Below the pieces are notes generated by a model that was not told where the DNA came from, ran no database searches, and was given only the letters and a program-made list of their open reading frames with translations. 64,000 nt of DNA from Stutzerimonas stutzeri (GTDB lineage: Bacteria; Pseudomonadota; Gammaproteobacteria; Pseudomonadales; Pseudomonadaceae), in assembly GCA_002387205.1 (NCBI GenBank), contig DGLA01000022.1, positions 145,940-209,939 on the forward strand, written 5' to 3'. Of this stretch, positions 1-8,086 are shown one piece after another. A program made the position numbers and the translations under genes. The stretch's first letter is position 1; each line of letters opens with the position of its first letter.

Positions 1-1262
1 TCTACAAGCCGCTGCCCGGCCGCTTCAAGGATTACATCGCAATCCCCAAGGCCAACGGCTACCAGTCCCTGCATACCACGCTGTTCGGCATGCACGGCGT
101 GCCCATCGAGATCCAGATCCGCACCCGCGAGATGGAAGAGATGGCGAACAACGGGATCGCTGCGCACTGGCTGTACAAATCCAACGGTGAAGAGACCCCC
201 AAAGGTACCCACGCCCGTGCGAGGCAGTGGGTCAAGGGTGTGCTGGAACTGCAGGAGCGCGCCGGTAACTCGCTGGAGTTCATCGAGAGCGTAAAGATCG
301 ACCTGTTCCCGGACGAGGTCTACGTCTTCACGCCCAAGGGCAGCATCATGGAGTTGCCGAAAGGCTCGACCGCGGTGGATTTCGCCTACGCGGTGCACAC
401 CGACGTTGGCAACACCTGCATCGCCTGCCGCGTCAATCGTCGCCTGGCGCCGCTGTCCCAGGCGCTGGAAAGTGGTTGCACGGTGGAGATCGTTACCGCG
501 CCGGGTGCCCGCCCGAATCCTGCCTGGCTGAACTTCGTGGTGACGGGCAAGGCCCGGACCCATATCCGCCACGCGTTGAAGCTGCAACGCCGCTCGGAGT
601 CGATCAACCTGGGTGAACGACTGCTGAACAAGGTGCTCACCGGCTTCGAGACGAGCCTGGACCGTATCTCTCAAGAGCGGATCCAGACCGTTCTCAACGA
701 GTACCACATGGAGGTGGTCGAGGATCTGCTCGAGGATATCGGCCTGGGCAATCGCATGGCTTACGTGATCGCCCGCCGGCTGCTGGCCAGCGAGGGCGAG
801 CAGGCTCCGAGCGCCGAAGGCCCACTGGCCATCCGTGGTACGGAGGGCCTGGTGCTGAACTATGCCAAGTGTTGCACCCCGATTCCTGGAGACCCGATCG
901 TTGGGCACCTCTCAGCGGGCAAAGGCATGGTGGTGCATCTGGATACCTGCCGGAACATTGCCGATGTACGCCACAACCCTGACAAGTGCATTCAACTGTC
1001 CTGGTCCAAGGACGTCACCGGCGAGTTCAATGTCGAACTTAGAGTCGAACTGGAGCACCAGCGCGGCCTGATCGCCCTGCTGGCCGGCAGCGTCAATGCC
1101 GCCGACGGCAACATCGAAAAGATCGGCATGGACGAGCGCGACGGCCGCATCAGTGTCGTCCAGTTGGTGGTCAGCGTTCACGACCGGGTGCACCTGGCCC
1201 GGGTGATCAAGAAGCTGCGAGCGATCAAGGGCGTCATGCGGATCACTCGGATGAAGGCCTAG
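1..1262 (+). CDS. spoT: Bifunctional (p)ppGpp synthetase/hydrolase SpoT, 3' part
   Basis: The 5' end lies outside the window; the reading frame is open from base 3 and gives about 419 C-terminal residues. Visible parts, in order, are the end of the synthetase domain (GRFKDYIAIPKANGYQSLHT), a TGS domain (DLFPDEVYVFTPKG), a helical region, the conserved Cys-containing segment YAKCCTPIPGDP and a C-terminal ACT domain. SpoT makes and degrades the alarmone (p)ppGpp in the cytoplasm. The hydrolase HD domain would be upstream and cannot be checked. SpoT is preferred over RelA because ridA follows directly, as in Pseudomonas. Confidence 0.95.
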   Translation, partial: YKPLPGRFKDYIAIPKANGYQSLHTTLFGMHGVPIEIQIRTREMEEMANNGIAAHWLYKSNGEETPKGTHARARQWVKGVLELQERAGNSLEFIESVKIDLFPDEVYVFTPKGSIMELPKGSTAVDFAYAVHTDVGNTCIACRVNRRLAPLSQALESGCTVEIVTAPGARPNPAWLNFVVTGKARTHIRHALKLQRRSESINLGERLLNKVLTGFETSLDRISQERIQTVLNEYHMEVVEDLLEDIGLGNRMAYVIARRLLASEGEQAPSAEGPLAIRGTEGLVLNYAKCCTPIPGDPIVGHLSAGKGMVVHLDTCRNIADVRHNPDKCIQLSWSKDVTGEFNVELRVELEHQRGLIALLAGSVNAADGNIEKIGMDERDGRISVVQLVVSVHDRVHLARVIKKLRAIKGVMRITRMKA

Positions 1263-1364
1263 ACAGCCAAGAAGAGCGCTGGAGACGAGGCTGGACGAAA
1301 GCGGCGTATTCGTTCAGCCTTCGGCGTTCCATTGCTTTTCATTGATCCAGAACGGAGTCCTGCT

Positions 1365-1745
1365 ATGCCCCGCACCGTTATCAACACCGAAAACGCCCCC
1401 GCTGCCATCGGTACCTATTCCCAGGCAATCAAGGCCGGCAACACCGTCTATATGTCCGGCCAGATCCCGCTGGACCCTAAGACGATGGAGCTGGTGGAAG
1501 GCTTCGAAGCACAGACCGTGCAGGTTTTTGAAAACCTGAAGGCCGTGGCCGAGGCTGCCGGTGGGTCGTTGCAGGACATCGCCAAGCTGAACATCTACCT
1601 CACTGACCTGGGCAACTTCGCGACCGTCAACGAGGTCATGAGCCGCTATTTCCAGCAGCCTTACCCAGCCCGCGCCGCGATTGGCATTGCCGCGCTGCCC
1701 AAGGCGGCACAAGTCGAAATGGATGCCGTCCTGGTGCTCGAGTAA
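1365..1745 (+). CDS. ridA: Enamine/imine deaminase, RidA family
   Basis: The 126-residue product starts MPRTVINTENAPAAIG and has the RidA/YjgF signature segments (GTYSQAIKAG, YMSGQIPLDP) and the C-terminal PKAAQVEMDAVLVLE. RidA proteins hydrolyse reactive 2-aminoacrylate and related imines formed by PLP enzymes such as threonine dehydratase; ilvA is also in this window, at 59839-61353. ATG 1365 was chosen because CGGAG lies about ten bases upstream and the family normally starts here; an in-frame upstream codon at 1332 would add an unconserved tail. It lies 102 bases after spoT and is probably co-transcribed. Confidence 0.95.
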   Translation: MPRTVINTENAPAAIGTYSQAIKAGNTVYMSGQIPLDPKTMELVEGFEAQTVQVFENLKAVAEAAGGSLQDIAKLNIYLTDLGNFATVNEVMSRYFQQPYPARAAIGIAALPKAAQVEMDAVLVLE

Positions 1746-1793
1746 CGCACGGCTCAGCCTGGCCATCCGGCCCGGTTGCAGGGAGCGCGACTG

Positions 1794-3896
1794 ATGGCTC
1801 AACCCGGCCGCATGGCGCCACGCCTGCTGCTTGCCTGCATCGGTTTGCTGGCAGCATGCGTGGTCTACCTCGCCGAGCCGGCACTGCTGCATACATTGCG
1901 CAACAGCCTGTTCGACCAGTATCAACGCTGGCAACCCCGTACCCTTTCCGCACCCACCAAGGTCATGGTGCTGGACATCGACGAAGACAGCCTCCTGCGT
2001 CTCGGTCAGTGGCCCTGGCCGCGCGACCTGATGGCGCAGTTGCTGGACCGGCTGCTTGAGGCGGGCGCCGCCACTGTGGTGTTCGATGTACTGTTCGCCG
2101 AACCGGACCGCAGCTCGCCGGCCCAATTGCGCTACCAGTTTCCCGCCGAGCTGGCAGCAGCGCTGGCGCGGTTGCCCGATCACGACCAGCTGTTTGCCGA
2201 GGCACTCGGACGCCAGCCCAGCGTCCTTGGTTTCGCCGCGACACGAGCCGCCAGTCCCTACAGCCCCCTGAGCCGCTTCGCCGTGCAGCTGGATGCCGAT
2301 GCGGGCGCGCCGGCCTTTCCCCAGTACAGGGGAACCGCCACGCCACTGCGAGCGCTGGAGGCTGCCGCGGCAGGAAGTGGCGCGATGACTTTCCAGCCGG
2401 ACGGGGACGGCGTGGTACGGCGCGTGCCACTGATGATCAGGGTGGGCGAGAGCCTGCAGCCATCACTGTCGGCAGAAGCCATACGCGTCTATCTGCAGGA
2501 AAATCGCTACCGTGTCAGTACCGATACGCGTGGCGCAGTTGCGCAGGTCGCCATCGGACACCTCACCCTGCCGACCAATCGCCGCGGTGAGCTCTGGATA
2601 CATTATCGACCTGACATGAGCGCGCAAAGCCTGCCGGCCTGGCAGCTCTTCCAGGCGCAGCCGGACGCCAGGCTGCAAGGGGCGATCGTTCTGGTCGGCA
2701 GCTCGGCGCAAGGGTTGCAGGATCTTCGCTTCAGCCCGCTCGGCGGGATGGTTCCCGGTGTGCAGATCCATGCGCAGGCAATCGAACAGATACTGTCTGG
2801 CACGTCGCTGCAACGCCCCTACTGGGCCAGCCCGCTCGAGGCACTGACATTGCTGCTCGCTGCACTGCTGCTCTGCGGCGTCACGCTGACCACCGGCGCA
2901 TTCACCGGCGCCCTGGTGGCGGGAAGCCTGCTGGCGTCGCTGAACCTGTTCGCCTGGTGGGCCTATTCACGTCATGGCTTGCTGTTCGATGCGCTCAATC
3001 CCAGCCTGGGCCTGACCATCGCCTATCTGGTTGCCAGCGTTGCCCGCCACCGTGCCAGCGAGCGTCAGCAGCGCTGGGTTCGCGATGCCTTTTCGCGGTA
3101 CATCTCGCCAAACCTCGTCGAGCACCTGGTGCGCCATCCGGAACAGTTACGGTTGGGCGGTCACCGACGCTGGTGCAGCCTGGTGTTCACCGACCTCACC
3201 GGATTCACCGCGATGATGGAGGGGCAGCCACCGGATCGGGTGGTCAACATCCTCAATGAATATCTTGAAGGCATCATCCAGATCGCCTTCCGCCATGAAG
3301 GCACGCTCGAACGCATCGTCGGCGACGGCTTGGCGATCCTCTTCTCCGCGCCGCTGGAACAACCTGACCATCGGTCCCGCGCCCTCGCCTGTGCCCTGGA
3401 TATCCGACGGTTCACCCGGCAACACGCCGCCGCCCAGCATGCGTCCGGCGTTGTCATCGGACGGACCCGCATCGGCGTGCACAGCGGCGAGGTGGTGGTG
3501 GGCAACTTCGGCGGCGCGACGCTGTTCGACTACCGCGCGCTGGGTGATGCGGTCAATGTCGCGTCGCGGCTCGAAAACCTGAACCGCTGGCTCGGCACCG
3601 AACTGTGTGTATCCGAGGTGATCCGAGAGGCCAATCCACGGATCCCCATGCGGCCCATTGGCGATGTGCAGCTCAAAGGCAGAGAACAGACGATTCGTCT
3701 CTACGAGCCGTGCGAAGCGGAGGCGGATGAGCGGTATGAGGCAGCGTATAAGCTGTTATCTCAGGCTGACGATGCAGCGCTCAGGGCTTTCGAGGAGCTG
3801 CATGCACTTCGCCCTCACGATGCGCTGGTGAATTACCAATTGCAGCGCCTTCAGGCAGGGCAGCGCAGCGAGCACATCGTGATGACGGAGAAGTGA
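1794..3896 (+). CDS. CHASE2-domain membrane protein with class III nucleotidyl cyclase domain
   Basis: The 700-residue protein has an N-terminal membrane anchor, a periplasmic CHASE2 sensor domain (about 30-340), a cluster of hydrophobic segments (about 345-415) and a cytoplasmic class III cyclase domain (about 455-640). Metal-binding Asp467 (FTDLTGF) and Asp511 (VGDGLAILF) are present, as are transition-state Asn588 and Arg592 (NVASRLE). The purine-contact positions carry Arg507 and Arg581 rather than the usual Lys and Thr/Asp, so the product (cAMP, cGMP or other) is unclear. ATG 1794 has GGGAG nine bases upstream; an in-frame TTG at 1776 is less likely. Its stop is six bases from the convergent OmpA-like gene. 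Confidence 0.9.
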   Translation: MAQPGRMAPRLLLACIGLLAACVVYLAEPALLHTLRNSLFDQYQRWQPRTLSAPTKVMVLDIDEDSLLRLGQWPWPRDLMAQLLDRLLEAGAATVVFDVLFAEPDRSSPAQLRYQFPAELAAALARLPDHDQLFAEALGRQPSVLGFAATRAASPYSPLSRFAVQLDADAGAPAFPQYRGTATPLRALEAAAAGSGAMTFQPDGDGVVRRVPLMIRVGESLQPSLSAEAIRVYLQENRYRVSTDTRGAVAQVAIGHLTLPTNRRGELWIHYRPDMSAQSLPAWQLFQAQPDARLQGAIVLVGSSAQGLQDLRFSPLGGMVPGVQIHAQAIEQILSGTSLQRPYWASPLEALTLLLAALLLCGVTLTTGAFTGALVAGSLLASLNLFAWWAYSRHGLLFDALNPSLGLTIAYLVASVARHRASERQQRWVRDAFSRYISPNLVEHLVRHPEQLRLGGHRRWCSLVFTDLTGFTAMMEGQPPDRVVNILNEYLEGIIQIAFRHEGTLERIVGDGLAILFSAPLEQPDHRSRALACALDIRRFTRQHAAAQHASGVVIGRTRIGVHSGEVVVGNFGGATLFDYRALGDAVNVASRLENLNRWLGTELCVSEVIREANPRIPMRPIGDVQLKGREQTIRLYEPCEAEADERYEAAYKLLSQADDAALRAFEELHALRPHDALVNYQLQRLQAGQRSEHIVMTEK

Positions 3897-3902
3897 GCCG
3901 CC

Positions 3903-4505
3903 CTAGCGTACGCTGATCTCGACCCGCCGATTGCGCGGCTCCGCGACCCCATCAGGCGTCGGGATCAGCAGATTGCGCTCGCCGTGTGACGAAACCCGTA
4001 GATCGATCACCTCCACATGTCGGCTGCGCAGCAGGTCCGCGACCGCCTGAGCCCTTATCAGACCCAGCTGGCCGTTCCAACGCGGGCCACTGAGCGTGTC
4101 AGTGTGACCAATGACCGAAACGGCCGATGGTCCACGCTGGCGGATCGTTTCGATCACCTGCTCGATAGCCCGCTCCGACTCATCAGTGAGTTCGGCGCTA
4201 CCAATCCTGAAGTAGAGCTGGAAACGTTGCGGCAGCGCGGGCTGTGCGGCCAGCGCTGCCGAAAAATCACGTGCGATGCGCAGGTCACCGACCTCGAAAG
4301 GCCCTGCCCCGAAACCCCGGCCGCCGATCACTGCGCCCTGTTGCTTGCGATCGAGCCGCGTCTGCCCCCTGGCATCATCAATGACCACAGCCCCGGTGGT
4401 GCCATCGGGGCTCTCCAGCAGCACCACATAGTCACCCGTTGCACACCCGCTCATCAGCAGAGCGAAACATGACAGCGCCAATGCTTTCTGCAGGATGCTC
4501 CTCAC
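3903..4505 (-). CDS. OmpA-family lipoprotein
   Basis: The 200-residue protein begins with a lipoprotein signal (ALSCFALLMSGC, lipidated Cys about residue 21) and ends in an OmpA peptidoglycan-binding domain with GHTDTLSG and NRRVEISVR, which carry the Asp and Arg that bind diaminopimelate. It probably tethers the outer membrane to the cell wall. The GTG start at 4505 overlaps the stop of the upstream FecR-domain gene by four bases, so the two are likely translationally coupled. Co-location with a CHASE2-cyclase suggests a shared envelope-sensing role; that is inference. Confidence 0.9.
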   Translation of the reverse strand: MRSILQKALALSCFALLMSGCATGDYVVLLESPDGTTGAVVIDDARGQTRLDRKQQGAVIGGRGFGAGPFEVGDLRIARDFSAALAAQPALPQRFQLYFRIGSAELTDESERAIEQVIETIRQRGPSAVSVIGHTDTLSGPRWNGQLGLIRAQAVADLLRSRHVEVIDLRVSSHGERNLLIPTPDGVAEPRNRRVEISVR

Positions 4506-4975
4506 GCGTCAACCTTCACCAGAAAATGAGTCCCTCTCACGCCTATGGTCCCGGTCGGGGTTTTCAACTCGACCGCCTCTGGCTTGAGCTTGGCAATCAC
4601 GCCGGAGATGAAGTTCAGCGTGCCCCTGCTGATACGAGCGCTCAACTTCAGCTCTTCATGAGCCGGCTCGAACTGGTACTCGTCCAGGGTGAACTCGCTG
4701 TTTGGGCCAAAGGACATCACCGTGTTATCGCTCAGGGTGACGCCCATCGAGCCATGGCTGCCGGTGCGCAGCATCGCACCGATCATCACCGCCTGCCCCA
4801 CCCGCGCGTCGACGGTCTGCCCGCGACTGGTAACAGTCGCCTCACCTTGCACCTTCATGATGTAACCGACTGGCTCGCCAACCTCCTCGGCCGTGACCAA
4901 CCCGGACGCCGTCAACAAGCCAAGAGCGAGTACTGTTCGGGCAAATCTACCTACCGCGTCCATTTTAATGACCAT
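4502..4975 (-). CDS. FecR-domain periplasmic protein
   Basis: The 157-residue protein has a signal peptide (RFARTVLALGLLTASGLVTA) and a FecR-like domain (GEATVTSRGQTVDARVGQAV, LRTGSHGSMGVTLSDNT, TPTGTIGVRGTHFLVKVDA). It has no anti-sigma helix or cytoplasmic tail, so it is not a canonical FecR regulator of a sigma factor. ATG 4975 was chosen because GAGAG lies about ten bases upstream; GTG 4993 and ATG 4963 are alternatives. It leads a two-gene unit with the OmpA-like lipoprotein and is divergent from the HD-GYP gene. FecR-domain proteins of this size often sit beside CHASE2-cyclases. Confidence 0.87.
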   Translation of the reverse strand: MVIKMDAVGRFARTVLALGLLTASGLVTAEEVGEPVGYIMKVQGEATVTSRGQTVDARVGQAVMIGAMLRTGSHGSMGVTLSDNTVMSFGPNSEFTLDEYQFEPAHEELKLSARISRGTLNFISGVIAKLKPEAVELKTPTGTIGVRGTHFLVKVDA

Positions 4976-5094
4976 GATCAATGTACTCTCCACGGATGGC
5001 CAATGGCCTGCGATACGGTCGCGGCAGCAGACGCTGGGCTCGATCGCGCCATAGGGGCATGGCTTTTCGTCAAGTAATCGCAGCAGGATGCAGT

Positions 5095-7188
5095 ATGAAC
5101 TCCAGCAAATACAAGTTCAGCTACGAGACCTGGGCCTCAGTGCTGGTCATGATGTTCATCCTGGTACCCACCGTACCGGCCGTAATGCTGGCAAGCTTCG
5201 GCTGGCTCGATCTGCCTGGCGTTCTGCTCATAGAACTGCTGCTTATGCTGCTCGGCCTACCGCTGCTGTTTGCCTGCCTTGCGATCGTGCGCCGCTCCCT
5301 CTGCACCCTGACCGAAGACACCCGACGCATCCGCGAACTGAACTTCAACGCCTACAATCGCCCCGGCTCGCCGATTCGCGAACTCGACGAGCTGCATCGT
5401 CAATACGACGCCATGCGGGGTTCCCTGCAGGCACAGCACCTGGCTCTGGAGCAGGCCCAAGTCAAACTGGCGAGCCTGGTGGAGAACGGCATGCTGCTCT
5501 CCACCGAACGCGACAGGCATCGCCTGTTGCAGCACATCCTGATGCAAGGCAAGCACATCTGTAACGCCGATGCTGCGACCCTGTACCTGATGACCGAGCA
5601 TGACACCCTGCGCTTCGCCCTGCGCTCGCGGGCTGACCATCTGCCCGCTTTTGAACTGCCGCTGCATGACCCCGAAACCGGTGCGCCCAACGAGCGGCAT
5701 GTGTCGACTTACGTAGCCCTGCGCAAGGAAACCGTGATCATCGATGACGTCTACCGAGAGACACGCTTCGATCTGTCCGGCACCCGCCGATTCGACATGG
5801 AGTCCGGCTACCGTACGGTCTCGATGCTTTGCGTACCACTGGTAACGCACAGCGGCGAAGCCCTCGGCGTGCTGCAGTTCATGAACGCGACAGATCCCGG
5901 TAGCGGCGACGTCACCAGTTTCAGCAGGCAGAACCTGCGCTTCGTCGAGGCCTTGGCGTCCCAGTCGGCCGTCGCGCTGGAGAACCACAACCTGATCGAA
6001 TCGCAAACCGCGCTGATCGATTCGATGATCGAGATTCTGGCGGGCGCCATAGACGCCAAGAGCGCCTACACCGGCGGGCATTGCGCCCGCGTCCCTGAGC
6101 TCGCGCTGATGCTCGCTGAACAGGCCAGCGCAACGTTGGAAGGGCCGCTGGCGGATTTTCGCTTCGAAACCGAAGAGCAGTGGCGGGAGTTTCGCATCGG
6201 CGCCTGGCTGCATGACTGCGGCAAGATCACCACGCCCGAGCACATCGTCGACAAGGCGACCAAGCTGGAAACGGTCTACAACCGCATCCACGAGATCCGC
6301 ATGCGCTTCGAGGTACTGCTACGCGACGCCATGATCGAGCGGCTCGAAGCCCTGGCTGCCGGCGAACCCCGGGAAACCGTCGAGGCTCGCCACGCGGCCC
6401 ATGTAGCGCGCTTGCAGGACGAGTTCGCCTTCGTTGCCGAGTGCAATATCGGCGGTGAGCTGATGGCACCGGAGCGGATCGAGCGCCTGCAGGAGATCGC
6501 CGAACAGCGCTGGACGCGTCATTTCGATGACCGGTTGGGCATTTCCCACGAGGAGGCCACGCGCCTGGAAAGCTTCCCGGCCAGGCCGCTGCCGGTGTCA
6601 GAAAAACTGTTGGAGGACAAGCCAGAACACCTGATCCCACGCATCGGGACCAGGGCGCAGGATCCGAAATATGGCTTCAAGATGAGCGTGCCCGAACATC
6701 AGTTCAACTTTGGCGAGCTCTACAACCTGAGTGTCAGCCGCGGCACCCTGACCGCCGAGGAACGGTTCAAGGTCAACGAGCACATCATGCAGACCATTGT
6801 CATGCTGGAGAACCTGCCGTTCCCCAAGAACCTGCAGCGCGTCCCGGAATACGCCGGCACCCATCATGAAACCCTGCTGGGCACCGGCTACCCGCGCCAG
6901 CTGGGCCCCGAGCAGCTATCGATACCCGCACGGATCATGGCGATTGCCGACATCTTCGAGGCGCTGACCGCCTGCGACCGTCCCTACAAGAAGGCCAAGC
7001 CGCTGAGCGAGTCGATCCGCATCCTGGCGCGGCTGCGCGACCGCGGCCATATCGACGCTGACCTCTTCGCGCTGTTCCTGTCGTCCGGGTTGCACCTGCG
7101 CTACGGCGAACGCCATCTCAGAGCCGAGCAACTGGATCAGGTGGATGTCAGCGAGTTTGTTCATCGATCGGCGGCAGTCGAAACCTGA
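5095..7188 (+). CDS. Membrane GAF/HD-GYP domain phosphodiesterase
   Basis: The 697-residue protein has two N-terminal membrane segments (about 15-65), a short coiled coil, a GAF sensor domain (about 140-300) and a C-terminal HD-GYP domain. The HD pair is His373-Asp374 (LHDCGK) and the GYP motif is 598-600 (GTGYPR). These motifs lie about 225 residues apart against roughly 60 in canonical members, so about 160 residues are inserted. Family members hydrolyse cyclic di-GMP or related dinucleotides. ATG 5095 follows GCAGGA; the upstream in-frame ATG at 4981 runs through the divergent promoter region. It is divergent from the FecR/OmpA pair. Confidence 0.9.
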   Translation: MNSSKYKFSYETWASVLVMMFILVPTVPAVMLASFGWLDLPGVLLIELLLMLLGLPLLFACLAIVRRSLCTLTEDTRRIRELNFNAYNRPGSPIRELDELHRQYDAMRGSLQAQHLALEQAQVKLASLVENGMLLSTERDRHRLLQHILMQGKHICNADAATLYLMTEHDTLRFALRSRADHLPAFELPLHDPETGAPNERHVSTYVALRKETVIIDDVYRETRFDLSGTRRFDMESGYRTVSMLCVPLVTHSGEALGVLQFMNATDPGSGDVTSFSRQNLRFVEALASQSAVALENHNLIESQTALIDSMIEILAGAIDAKSAYTGGHCARVPELALMLAEQASATLEGPLADFRFETEEQWREFRIGAWLHDCGKITTPEHIVDKATKLETVYNRIHEIRMRFEVLLRDAMIERLEALAAGEPRETVEARHAAHVARLQDEFAFVAECNIGGELMAPERIERLQEIAEQRWTRHFDDRLGISHEEATRLESFPARPLPVSEKLLEDKPEHLIPRIGTRAQDPKYGFKMSVPEHQFNFGELYNLSVSRGTLTAEERFKVNEHIMQTIVMLENLPFPKNLQRVPEYAGTHHETLLGTGYPRQLGPEQLSIPARIMAIADIFEALTACDRPYKKAKPLSESIRILARLRDRGHIDADLFALFLSSGLHLRYGERHLRAEQLDQVDVSEFVHRSAAVET

Positions 7189-7209
7189 AGGATCGCCTGC
7201 CGCGCCCCA

Positions 7210-7407
7210 TCAACTGGCGACCCGGCTGTCCCACAGCTCCGTGTCCTCAAGCTGGCAGGTATCAACGTAGCGGGGCATGCCACCGATCTCCTCCAGCTCG
7301 GTCATGCCGGCGAGTTGGCTAACGATGCGGTAACGCTTGCCTGCGGTCTTGTCTTGCAATGGATAAAGCGCAGCGATCTGCTGGGCCAACTCGGTCAACG
7401 TGGACAT
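7210..7407 (-). CDS. Small hypothetical protein
   Basis: The 65-residue ORF begins MSTLTELAQQIAALYP and ends TELWDSRVAS. It has no signal peptide, membrane segment or motif I recognise. It is convergent with the HD-GYP gene (stops 21 bases apart) and divergent from the aldehyde oxidase operon. An extended start at 7485 would add 26 arginine/serine-rich residues that look non-coding, so ATG 7407 is preferred, although the Shine-Dalgarno sequence is weak. Confidence 0.5.
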   Translation of the reverse strand: MSTLTELAQQIAALYPLQDKTAGKRYRIVSQLAGMTELEEIGGMPRYVDTCQLEDTELWDSRVAS

Positions 7408-7622
7408 GGTGCGGGTACTGCTCTGGGTACGAAAAGGCCGCCTATGTACTACGAATCGCAGCCAATTGCTCGACGCAGCCGACACCCGGTACGCCGCTCA
7501 TCGGAACGATGAATTCGCCGCCTGTTTGGCAACTTTCGCCTCACCTGTTGTCTCGTTCTAAAGCGCGCATCAAACCAACCATAAGCGCGCCGCTTTACAG
7601 CCTGACGTGAGGTTCCTGTTCC

Positions 7623-8075
7623 ATGCTGACACTTTCAATCAACGGCGCCGACATTCAGGTCGACGTTCCCGAAGACATGCCCCTGCTCTGGGTTCTGCGC
7701 GACATGCTGGGGCTGACGGGTAGCAAATACGGTTGCGGCATCGCCCAATGCGGCGCCTGCACCGTCCATCTCGACGGTGAGGCGGCGCGCTCGTGCGTGT
7801 TGCCGGTCGGCGAAGTAAAGGATCGCAAGGTCGTGACCATCGAGAGCATCGGCAACACCGATCTCGGTCAGCAGGTGCAACAGGCCTGGCTGGAAGACGA
7901 GGTGGTGCAGTGCGGTTACTGCCAGTGCGGGCAGATCATGTCCGCCGTCGCGCTGCTGGAGAAAAACCCGCAACCCGATGACCTGGCCATCGACCAGGGC
8001 ATGGCCGGCAATCTGTGCCGCTGTTGCACCTACACCCGCATTCGGAGCGCCATCAAGCGCGTCGCCCAGGCATGA
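7623..8075 (+). CDS. (2Fe-2S) small subunit of a molybdenum aldehyde/isoquinoline-type oxidoreductase
   Basis: The 150-residue protein has two iron-sulphur clusters. The plant-ferredoxin-type site is KYGCGIAQCGACTVHLDG with a further Cys at SCVLPVG; the second site is QCGYCQCGQIM with GNLCRCCTYTRI. Both segments of the second site carry an extra Cys where most relatives have Ser, Pro, Gly or Ala. It passes electrons from the molybdopterin subunit to the cytochrome c encoded downstream. GAGG lies ten bases before the ATG. It is the first gene of a three-gene operon; IorA-like and aldehyde dehydrogenase small subunits cannot be told apart here. Confidence 0.92.
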   Translation: MLTLSINGADIQVDVPEDMPLLWVLRDMLGLTGSKYGCGIAQCGACTVHLDGEAARSCVLPVGEVKDRKVVTIESIGNTDLGQQVQQAWLEDEVVQCGYCQCGQIMSAVALLEKNPQPDDLAIDQGMAGNLCRCCTYTRIRSAIKRVAQA

Positions 8076-8086
8076 GGAGGCGCGAA

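Noticed and set aside
4981..5094. N-terminal extension of the HD-GYP protein
   Set aside because: The extension is Arg-rich and would precede a natural membrane-anchor start at 5095 that has its own ribosome binding site.
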